NCBI GenBank assembly: GCA_031279175.1 | Contig: JAITJA010000072.1 | Location: 1 to 6,101 of the forward strand | Reading direction: 5' to 3' | Source: Odoribacteraceae bacterium | GTDB taxonomy: Bacteria; Bacteroidota; Bacteroidia; Bacteroidales; Marinifilaceae | DNA: 6,101 nucleotides | In this document: positions 1-6,101 of the stretch, piece after piece | How positions within the stretch are numbered: the stretch's first letter is position 1 | Layout: every line of letters begins with the position of its first letter | The notes under the pieces: model-generated | Seen by the model: only the letters and a program-made list of their open reading frames with translations | What the model was told of the DNA's origin: nothing | Database searches by the model: none | Translations under genes and position numbers: made by a program

Positions 1-1
1 C

Positions 2-2452
2 CCGAATCAACCCCTGTTCATCCTCGACGGCTTCGAGTCGACGGCGACGGTGATCAATGACCTCGACATTAACCGCGTCGCCTCGATCACGATCCTCAAG
101 GACGCGGCGTCCACGGCCATATACGGTTCGAAGGCAGCCAACGGCGTGGTGGTGGTCGAGACAATAAAACCGGAAGCGGGGGAGCTGCAAGTGAGCTATA
201 CCGGTAGCCTTAACATCGCGATCCCCGACCTCTCGAGCTATAACCTGATGAACGCGGCGGAGAAACTCGAGTTCGAGGTGCTGGCCGGGAAATACGATTA
301 TAATGACGCCACCCACTCGTACGCGTACCGGCAAGAGATGCACGCGCTCTACCAGGAGAGACTGCGCGCCGTGCGCGAAGGCATTGACACCTACTGGCTC
401 GCGGAACCGTCGCGCGTGGGGGTCAACCAGAAACACTCGCTCTACCTCTCGGGTGGCGAGGGGCACTTCCTCTTCGGGTTGGGCGGCAGCTACGGGGGCG
501 TGACGGGAGTGATGAAACGCTCCTTCCGCGAGGTGCTGGGCGGGCATATCGACCTGGTGTACCGCGTCGCGTCGTTCCAGTTCTCTAACAAGTTCTCCGT
601 CACGCGCACCGCGCTGGGCAACCCGGTGGTCTCCTTCCGCGAGTACGCCGAGGCCAATCCCTACTACGCGAAACGCGACGAGGAGGGGCAAGTCAACAAG
701 TGGCTGGAGAATAATGACCACGTGCAAGCGCCAAACCCGCTGTGGAATGATCACCTCAATAGCCGCGACAAGGGCTCTTCCCTCTCCCTCAATAATTACT
801 TCACGGCCGAGTGGACGCCATCCCGCGCGTGGAAAGCGCGCGCGCGCGTCGGCGTGGCCCGCGAGGAGGGTGACAGCGAACAGTTCTACTCGAACGAGGA
901 TACGCGCTACGAGAACGCGAGCGTGCTCCGGCGGGGCGAGTTCTTCGCGCTCGACACGCGCCATACCCGTTACGAGGGAGAAGCCAGCATCACTCACGCG
1001 CGTGTCACTGAACGCCACCGCCTGAATTTCGTGGCCGGCGGTAATCTCTTCAGCAGCGAGACGCTCGTGCAAGGCTACTCCGCGGAGGGATTCCAGGGGG
1101 GCGACTTCACGTATCCCTCTTTCGCGAACGGATACCCGGAGGACGGGAAGCCGACTTATCGCGAGGCGATATCGCGCTCCGTCAACGGGTATTTCAATGC
1201 CGGGTACGCCCTCGACGACCGCTACCTGATGGACGTCAGCCTCCGCGCCGGGGGGTCGTCACTCTTCGGCGCGACGCGCAAGTATAACACCACGTGGTCC
1301 GTCGGGCTGGGATGGAATATCCACCACGAGAAGTGGGCCCCCGCGCGCGTCGACCTGCTGAAGTTGCGCGCCTCTGTCGGTAATCCCGGTAACCAGAGTT
1401 TCGAGTCGGCACAGACACTCGTCACGTACGCCTTCCAGCACGGGAGCGCGAACTACTTCGGGCTGGGCGCGCTGCTCGATCAGGTGGGGAATCCCGACCT
1501 GAAGTGGCAAACAACGATCGACAAGAATGTAGGTATCGACGCGACGCTGCTGGACAAGCGCCTGTCGCTGACTATAGACTATTTCCACAAGGTGACTAAC
1601 CCACTGCTGATACGCGTCAACATGCCGCGCTCTTCCGGCGTGCCCTCTTATCTCGCGAATGCCGGTGAACAAACGTCAACGGGATGGACGCTGAATGCCT
1701 CGTGCTATCTCTTGCGCGATGTCAATAACCGCCTCGCGTGGCAAGCGCGAGTGAACGCCCGGACTCAATCCGCGCGCGTCGACAAGATCGGTAACCAGCT
1801 CGCGACTTTTAACCGGAACGGACGCGGGGAGAATACCACGCGCTATCACGACGGCGCGGACCCGAATGATATATGGGCCGTGCGCTCCGCCGGTATCGAC
1901 CCGTCGAACGGGAAGGAGTTGTTTGTCGACAAGGAGGGTAACCTGACCTATGACTTTTCTTACGATGACGAGGTGGTATGCGGGAACACGCGCCCCGATC
2001 TCGAAGGGGTGATCGGCTCTTCCCTCGCGTGGCGCGGGCTGTCGGTGTCGGTGAACTTCCGCTACCGGATCGGTGCGGAGCTGTTTAATACCGCCCTCTA
2101 TCAAAAGGTGGAGAATATCCGGACGAGCGACCTGATCAAGAACCAGGACCGGCGCGCGCTACGCGATCGCTGGCAACAGCCGGGGGACGTCGTCCCGTTC
2201 AAGGATATTGCCAACGCCGTCGAGACGCCGATCTCCTCGCGCTTCGTGCAACGGGAGAATCTCCTCGTCTTCGAGTCGTTTAACGCGAGCTACGAGTTTA
2301 CCGACGGCTGGATCAGGCGCGCGGGACTCGGCAACTTGAAGTTCCAGATCTCCGCCCGCGACCTCTTCCGCGCCTCTTCCACGCGGGCGGAACGCGGCAT
2401 CGACTATCCCTTCGCCCGCGACGTGGAAGCGGGATTATCGTTTAATTTCTAA
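2..2452 (+). CDS. SusC/RagA-family TonB-linked outer membrane transporter, 5' partial
   Basis: This is the C-terminal 816 residues of a TonB-dependent outer-membrane transporter of the SusC/RagA family, which imports large substrates through a 22-strand barrel capped by a SusD-type lipoprotein. The frame is open from base 2 to the TAA at 2450-2452. It enters inside the plug domain: PLFILDGFE (fragment residues 4-12) and LKDAASTAIYGSKAANG (32-48) are hallmark SusC plug motifs. Barrel landmarks follow: PDLSSYNLMNAAEKLEFE (75-92), LKLRASVGNPGNQ (453-465), GNPDLKW (496-502) and SSRFVQRENLL (745-755). The protein ends in SFNF, with the terminal aromatic residue expected of a last outer-membrane strand. 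Family members are usually about 1000-1150 residues, so the signal peptide, carboxypeptidase-D-like domain, TonB box and any STN signalling domain lie upstream of the window. A GTG at 50 is not the start, because conserved plug sequence precedes it. No frameshift is seen. The SusD partner starts 10 bases downstream. The subfamily is clear; the substrate is unknown. Confidence 0.96.
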   Translation, partial: PNQPLFILDGFESTATVINDLDINRVASITILKDAASTAIYGSKAANGVVVVETIKPEAGELQVSYTGSLNIAIPDLSSYNLMNAAEKLEFEVLAGKYDYNDATHSYAYRQEMHALYQERLRAVREGIDTYWLAEPSRVGVNQKHSLYLSGGEGHFLFGLGGSYGGVTGVMKRSFREVLGGHIDLVYRVASFQFSNKFSVTRTALGNPVVSFREYAEANPYYAKRDEEGQVNKWLENNDHVQAPNPLWNDHLNSRDKGSSLSLNNYFTAEWTPSRAWKARARVGVAREEGDSEQFYSNEDTRYENASVLRRGEFFALDTRHTRYEGEASITHARVTERHRLNFVAGGNLFSSETLVQGYSAEGFQGGDFTYPSFANGYPEDGKPTYREAISRSVNGYFNAGYALDDRYLMDVSLRAGGSSLFGATRKYNTTWSVGLGWNIHHEKWAPARVDLLKLRASVGNPGNQSFESAQTLVTYAFQHGSANYFGLGALLDQVGNPDLKWQTTIDKNVGIDATLLDKRLSLTIDYFHKVTNPLLIRVNMPRSSGVPSYLANAGEQTSTGWTLNASCYLLRDVNNRLAWQARVNARTQSARVDKIGNQLATFNRNGRGENTTRYHDGADPNDIWAVRSAGIDPSNGKELFVDKEGNLTYDFSYDDEVVCGNTRPDLEGVIGSSLAWRGLSVSVNFRYRIGAELFNTALYQKVENIRTSDLIKNQDRRALRDRWQQPGDVVPFKDIANAVETPISSRFVQRENLLVFESFNASYEFTDGWIRRAGLGNLKFQISARDLFRASSTRAERGIDYPFARDVEAGLSFNF

Positions 2453-2462
2453 AAGCAATATC

Positions 2463-3920
2463 ATGAAGACTGTATACTACGCGCTCGTTATGCTCGTCGC
2501 CACCGGCTGTAGCGATTTCCTCGACGTCGTGCCCAGGGATAAGCAGACGCGAGAACAACTCTTCGCGAACAAGGAGGGTTTCTATACCGCGGCAAACGGC
2601 GTCTATAACGGCATCGCCTCGGATCCACTGCACGGCAAGGCGCTCTCGTACGAGATGATCGATCTCCTCGGCAAGAGACACGCGGTCGTCGAGGCGAATA
2701 CTTATTTCCGCTCCCTGGACGCGTTTAATTATAGCGACGCGCCCGTGGCCGTGGCCATCGAGGAGACGTGGAACATGGCGTATCTCCTCGTCCTGAACTG
2801 TAACGAGCTTATCGAGAATGTCGACAGGCAACAGGGGGTTCTCTCTGCCGCCGAGGCGAAACTGCTCCGCGGGGAGATGCTCGCCGCGCGCGCCTTCCTG
2901 CACTTTGACATGCTGCGCCTTTTCGGGCCGGTATATCGCGAGAATCCGTCGGCACTCTCTATCCCGTATAACGAGTCGGCAAGCGTTACCGCGCTGCCGC
3001 TCCTGCCCGCGGACACGGTCGTCGGGAGAATCTTGCGCGACCTGACGGCTGCCCGACAGTTGCTTGCCGACGATCCCGTGATTACTGACGGCCCGATGGC
3101 CTCTCCCGGCGAACCGGCGCGCGCGCGTTACCGCCAGCTGCGCCTGAACTATTACGCCGCGCTCGCGCTCGAGGCGAGGGTACGCCTGTACGCCGGGGAT
3201 AAGGTCAACGCGCTCGCCACCGCGCGGGTGCTGCTGGACGATCCCGTCGCGCGAGGACACTTCCCGCCGGTAGATCCCAGTACCTTGCTCGCTAACCAGG
3301 TCAATCCCGACCGCGTGTTCTCGACGGAAGTGCTGTTCGGTATCTACAAGAAGGATCGCGCCGCGATCTATACCCGCTACTTCGACCCGGAGAACGCCGG
3401 CACGAATCTCTTGCACCCGCGACAAGGCTTCATCGACGGTAGCCTCTTCAACGGCGAGACGCAGGACTACCGCTTCCAGTCGCAATGGCAACAGTCTACC
3501 AGCGTCGGCGTCACCGGACACGTCTTCACCAAGTTCAAGGCCATCGCCCGACCAGACGCGAACGATCCCGACTCGGAGTATTTCCACGCCACCCTCGCCG
3601 CTCTCCTCCGCGTGCAGGAGGTCTACTATATCGCCGCCGAGTGCGAGGCCAACCCCACCGACGGGTACGCGTGGCTCAACCAGGCGAGAGCGCGCCGGGG
3701 ACTACCGGCACTCGATGCTTCTACCGCGGGCGACGTCCTGACGCGGCTCCGCGTCGAGTACCTGCGCGAGTTTTACGGGGAAGGACAGGCATTCTTCCTG
3801 TACAAGCGACTCGACGCCGCGATCCCCTCCGCCGAGAACGGGGCCGGCGCGACGCCCGTCGAGAACGCGCCCGCCGCGCGCGTGCTGCCATTGCCCGCGA
3901 GCGAGATCGAGAACAGGTAA
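2463..3920 (+). CDS. SusD/RagB-family nutrient-binding outer membrane lipoprotein
   Basis: This is a complete 485-residue SusD/RagB homologue, the surface lipoprotein that closes over the SusC barrel and binds the substrate. A short leader ends in the lipobox VATGC, with lipidation expected at Cys16, followed by the typical mature start SDFLDVVPRDK. The N-terminal SusD-like, TPR-rich region includes LLRGEMLAARAFLHFDMLRLFGP (residues 134-156, quoted here only by its ends LLRGEM and RLFGP) and a second helical repeat at about 228-259. The C-terminal SusD_RagB region contains LLRVQEVYYIAAECEA (381-396), NQARARRGLP (406-415) and EYLREFYGEGQAFFLYKRL (432-450), and the protein closes with LPLPASEIENR, the usual family ending. 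The length is at the short end of the family. The ATG at 2463 is chosen because it gives the signal peptide directly; no Shine-Dalgarno is visible in the 10-base gap after SusC, as is normal in this phylum. It is almost certainly co-transcribed with both neighbours. Substrate specificity cannot be read from the sequence. Confidence 0.96.
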   Translation: MKTVYYALVMLVATGCSDFLDVVPRDKQTREQLFANKEGFYTAANGVYNGIASDPLHGKALSYEMIDLLGKRHAVVEANTYFRSLDAFNYSDAPVAVAIEETWNMAYLLVLNCNELIENVDRQQGVLSAAEAKLLRGEMLAARAFLHFDMLRLFGPVYRENPSALSIPYNESASVTALPLLPADTVVGRILRDLTAARQLLADDPVITDGPMASPGEPARARYRQLRLNYYAALALEARVRLYAGDKVNALATARVLLDDPVARGHFPPVDPSTLLANQVNPDRVFSTEVLFGIYKKDRAAIYTRYFDPENAGTNLLHPRQGFIDGSLFNGETQDYRFQSQWQQSTSVGVTGHVFTKFKAIARPDANDPDSEYFHATLAALLRVQEVYYIAAECEANPTDGYAWLNQARARRGLPALDASTAGDVLTRLRVEYLREFYGEGQAFFLYKRLDAAIPSAENGAGATPVENAPAARVLPLPASEIENR

Positions 3921-3937
3921 CTATAAACAACAAGGAT

Positions 3938-4864
3938 ATGAAACACGCGCGACTGTTATTACTCGCTATCCCGCTACTCGTCACTTGTACCGAGGAGGTC
4001 AACCGCTTCGACAGGGAAGACGCGGGAGTCTATTTCTTTCACGGTAACCGCGACTCCGGGGGCCGGGAATATTACCAGGATAGCATCTCGATCTCCTTCG
4101 GGCGATTGGATGTCGATATGGCCGCCATCTATGCCGAGTATTTCGATTTCCTCGATTACGGTATCCCGATGACGCCGCTCGATCACTCCATGCAGGATAT
4201 CACGGAGCATCTCGTCAAGATTCCCGTCGCCACCCTCGGCCACGCGCGGGATTATCCCCGCCCCGTCAACGTGAGCGTCGACGAGCAACGGACTACCGCC
4301 ACGCGCGGCGTGCATTACGAGGTCGATCTCTCTACTGTCGTCGTGCAGGCGGGGAAGAGCGACGCCGCGCTGGAGGTACGCGTCCTCCGCGCGCCCGACC
4401 TGAAGCAACGGGAAGTTACCATCGCCTTCAAGATAGAGGAGAATGAACATTTCAAGATCTATTTCGAAACGCGCGAGAGCACGAATCTCTATACCGTCAC
4501 CGGGAATCCCGTCGACGCTACTCGCTTCATCATCGCCGCGAACGAGTTCTACACCGAACCCATGTACTGGAATATCTTCTGCGCCGGAATGCCCGAGTAC
4601 GGTATCCCCCCGGACTATTTCGGCGCGTGGAGCGCGCGCAAGTACGCCTTCGTGAACGCTACCCTCGGTTGGAGCGACGCCGACTGGGTCACGTTCAGCC
4701 TGCCCGTCTCCAAGATCGCGATGGGACGGCTCGCGTACGCCTCCGTGCTGGTGCAGAAAAAACTCCAGGCGCTCGCCGATGCCGGGACGCCCGAGCGGGA
4801 GGACGACGGATCGTTCATGCAACTCGCCGGCACTTACCTCGTCGACTACTCCGCGCACGAATAA
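3938..4864 (+). CDS. DUF4843 domain-containing lipoprotein
   Basis: This is a complete 308-residue predicted lipoprotein of the DUF4843 family, known mainly as a companion of SusC/SusD pairs and without an established biochemical role. The leader MKHARLLLLAIPLLVTC places lipidation at Cys17, followed by acidic residues (TEEV). Family-like landmarks are DREDAGVYFF (25-34), SISFGRLD (51-58), VKIPVATLG (93-101), TTATRGVHYEV (119-129), VVVQAGKSDAALEVRVLRAPDL (135-156, key residues QAGK and RAPDL), IEENEHFKIYF (166-176) and a C-terminal YFGAWSARKYAFVNA (227-241). The spacing looks like beta-sandwich strands with a C-terminal mixed region, but this is inferred. The frame stays open upstream into susD, yet only the ATG at 3938 yields a signal peptide. 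AAGGA at 3932-3936 is too close to the ATG to act as a normal ribosome site. Residues about 59-91 look like extra sequence compared with the family pattern I recall. The gene lies 17 bases after susD, in a SusE/SusF-like position, which suggests a surface accessory role. Confidence 0.88.
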   Translation: MKHARLLLLAIPLLVTCTEEVNRFDREDAGVYFFHGNRDSGGREYYQDSISISFGRLDVDMAAIYAEYFDFLDYGIPMTPLDHSMQDITEHLVKIPVATLGHARDYPRPVNVSVDEQRTTATRGVHYEVDLSTVVVQAGKSDAALEVRVLRAPDLKQREVTIAFKIEENEHFKIYFETRESTNLYTVTGNPVDATRFIIAANEFYTEPMYWNIFCAGMPEYGIPPDYFGAWSARKYAFVNATLGWSDADWVTFSLPVSKIAMGRLAYASVLVQKKLQALADAGTPEREDDGSFMQLAGTYLVDYSAHE

Positions 4865-4882
4865 CTTTTAATCCACGTGAAC

Positions 4883-6101
4883 ATGAAAAACAGTACACGC
4901 TCGCTTCTCCTGATCCCCCTCCTCGTCGCCTGCCTCGAGGACAAGGGCAATTACGATTATCACCCCGCCGCGCACCTGGATATAACGGGTATCCCGGGAA
5001 CCATCGAGGTCTTCGGTAGTGCCGAACGACTCGTCGTCCGTCCCGTCATCACCTCCGATGTCGAGGGGGAGATCCGGGGCGATGACCCGAACTTCTCTTT
5101 CGTCTACATGACCGGGAAGAATGACACGATGGCCCGCGTGATGACACTCGACACGATGGCTAACTTCCGCGTCGGAACCTACCCCTGCTGGTTCGTCGTC
5201 ACCGATAACCGCACCGGCCTCGCCGCGTCCGCCAACTTCACGCTCAAGGTGATCTCTCCTCTCTACGAGGGATACATGGTGCTCTGTAACGAGATCGACG
5301 AACGGGCGCGTCTCGACATGATCGCCCGCGTCGCCGATAGCGTCCTCCTCGCGAGAGACGTGATGAAGCCCCTCGGCCTCCCGGAAATACATCGCGCTAC
5401 CGCCATCGGCTTCTCCCCGACTTACCGCTCCGGGATCGGGACCATCATCTACCTGCTATCCCGCGAGGGCGGCTACTTGCTCAACTGGACCTCCTTCGAG
5501 ACCAGCGAGGAACGCGAGATCCGGAAATGGGATTTCATCGTGCCACCACCAGCGGACGAGTATATCGTGAAATACTTCCCCCTTGTCGGTCTCGACGACT
5601 TCCTCGGCCCGATGGCCATCTTCGCGATCTCGGACGCGGGCAACCTCTACGGGCAGTTCCACGGGATGGGGGGAGACGCGTTCGAAAGCCCGATCAACAC
5701 CCCGGTGGTGCAGGGAACACCGACATACCGCGTCGCCCCCTTCGCCGGTTTCAGCAAGGCCAGGCCCGGCAACGGGAGCACCGCGCTCTTCTATGACATC
5801 GATAACAAGCGCTTCGTCGGTTGGAGTCGCGGACAAAGTGAACAAGCAAGGCGGGTGCTATCACCGCTCGCCGACCCGCCGGGCGCGCTGTTCAGCTTCC
5901 AGACGGGCATGGAACTGGTACACATGGAGAGCACGCGCTATTCCGGCGGACTGGTATACGCGATCCTGAAGGAGAACACCGGGAAACGGTGCATCTACGG
6001 CATAAACATGTCCGGGAATGGCTTCGCGCAGGAGGTCAAGTACGAGAACTTGAACGCGCCCGATCTCGACCGGGCTACCGCGTACGCCTTTCACTCGCAG
6101 T
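4883..6101 (+). CDS. PKD-like family surface lipoprotein, 3' partial
   Basis: This gene encodes the first 406 residues of a lipoprotein resembling the Bacteroidales PKD-like family (PF16407-type); it is still open at the right edge, where one base of the next codon remains. The leader MKNSTRSLLLIPLLVAC places lipidation at Cys17, followed by LEDKGNYDYH, a very typical mature start for this family. Residues about 28-125 look like an immunoglobulin-like PKD-type fold: strand-like LDITGIPGTIEVFG, then VGTYPCWFVVTDNRTG (97-112) and FTLKVISPLYEGYMVLCNE (119-137). The remainder has repeated strand patterns that may form a propeller-like domain, including FYDIDNKRFVGW (303-314), FSFQTGMELVHM (337-348) and ATAYAFHS (398-405). 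Related proteins are roughly 450-550 residues, so perhaps 50-150 residues are missing. The start is the ATG at 4883, 18 bases after the DUF4843 gene; an in-frame GTG at 4877 would only lengthen the leader. The function is not established for the family; surface substrate binding next to SusCD is inferred. Confidence 0.85.
   Translation, partial: MKNSTRSLLLIPLLVACLEDKGNYDYHPAAHLDITGIPGTIEVFGSAERLVVRPVITSDVEGEIRGDDPNFSFVYMTGKNDTMARVMTLDTMANFRVGTYPCWFVVTDNRTGLAASANFTLKVISPLYEGYMVLCNEIDERARLDMIARVADSVLLARDVMKPLGLPEIHRATAIGFSPTYRSGIGTIIYLLSREGGYLLNWTSFETSEEREIRKWDFIVPPPADEYIVKYFPLVGLDDFLGPMAIFAISDAGNLYGQFHGMGGDAFESPINTPVVQGTPTYRVAPFAGFSKARPGNGSTALFYDIDNKRFVGWSRGQSEQARRVLSPLADPPGALFSFQTGMELVHMESTRYSGGLVYAILKENTGKRCIYGINMSGNGFAQEVKYENLNAPDLDRATAYAFHSQ

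Noticed and set aside
50..52. GTG as a possible start of the SusC-like gene
   Set aside because: The frame is open to the left edge and the codons before it encode the conserved plug motif PLFILDGFE, so the gene is simply cut by the window.
836..848. Alternating GC run of 13 bases (a similar 11-base run lies at 3117-3127) as a possible Z-DNA or regulatory element
   Set aside because: Both lie inside coding sequence and are explained by alternating Ala-Arg codons (GCG CGC) in a GC-rich genome.
2442..3587. Long open frame on the minus strand covering most of the SusD-like gene (381 codons)
   Set aside because: Its codons are in exact register with the sense codons, and it stays open because the sense gene rarely uses TTA, CTA and TCA. 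The translation is charged, low in complexity and matches no family I know, while the + strand protein is a textbook SusD homologue.
3932..3936. AAGGA as a ribosome binding site for the DUF4843 gene
   Set aside because: Only one base separates it from the ATG, too short for Shine-Dalgarno pairing, and the phylum generally does not rely on such sites.
3485..3937. Upstream in-frame extension of the DUF4843 gene into the SusD-like gene
   Set aside because: The extension is arginine-rich shadow translation of susD in another frame. The ATG at 3938 gives a clean lipoprotein signal peptide and the normal operon spacing.
3974..4858. Long open frame on the minus strand opposite the DUF4843 gene (294 codons)
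   Set aside because: It has the same cause, antisense of a GC-rich coding frame with few TTA, CTA and TCA codons. It has no signal peptide, domain or plausible start context.
2453..4882. Internal promoters or terminators in the gaps between the four genes
   Set aside because: The gaps are 10, 17 and 18 bases long, hold no inverted repeat, and lack the TTTG and TAnnTTTG elements of Bacteroides-type promoters.

Overview
The window is a GC-rich (close to 60% by eye), densely coding stretch of Bacteroidota DNA, most probably from a gut-type Bacteroidales. The phylum call rests on a SusC/RagA TonB-linked outer-membrane transporter followed directly by its SusD/RagB lipoprotein partner, a pairing typical of that phylum, and on gene starts that lack a Shine-Dalgarno sequence and sit in short AT-rich gaps. 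A GC-rich genus such as Alistipes or a relative is a guess only; no marker gene is present to settle it.

Layout, all on the + strand: bases 2-2452 hold the C-terminal 816 residues of a SusC-like transporter (the start lies outside the window); 2463-3920 a complete SusD/RagB-like surface lipoprotein of 485 residues; 3938-4864 a complete DUF4843-type lipoprotein of 308 residues; 4883-6101 the first 406 residues of a PKD-like family lipoprotein that runs off the right edge. The gaps between genes are 10, 17 and 18 bases and contain no hairpin or promoter, so the four genes look like one transcript whose promoter lies upstream of base 1. No non-coding stretch longer than 18 bases exists. I see no RNA gene, mobile element, CRISPR array or terminator.

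How the genes work together: the SusC barrel and SusD lid should form the outer-membrane uptake complex powered by TonB. The two following lipoproteins take the position that SusE and SusF hold in the starch system and are likely accessory surface proteins that help capture or process the substrate. No glycosidase, peptidase, sigma factor or anti-sigma factor is in view, so the substrate cannot be read from the window. The SusC-SusD-DUF4843-PKD-like order is, from general knowledge, a recurring Bacteroidales arrangement whose substrate is poorly defined. I found no clear sign of a wholly new system; the points of interest are the two uncharacterised lipoproteins, an apparent insertion in the DUF4843 protein and some sequence-composition features.
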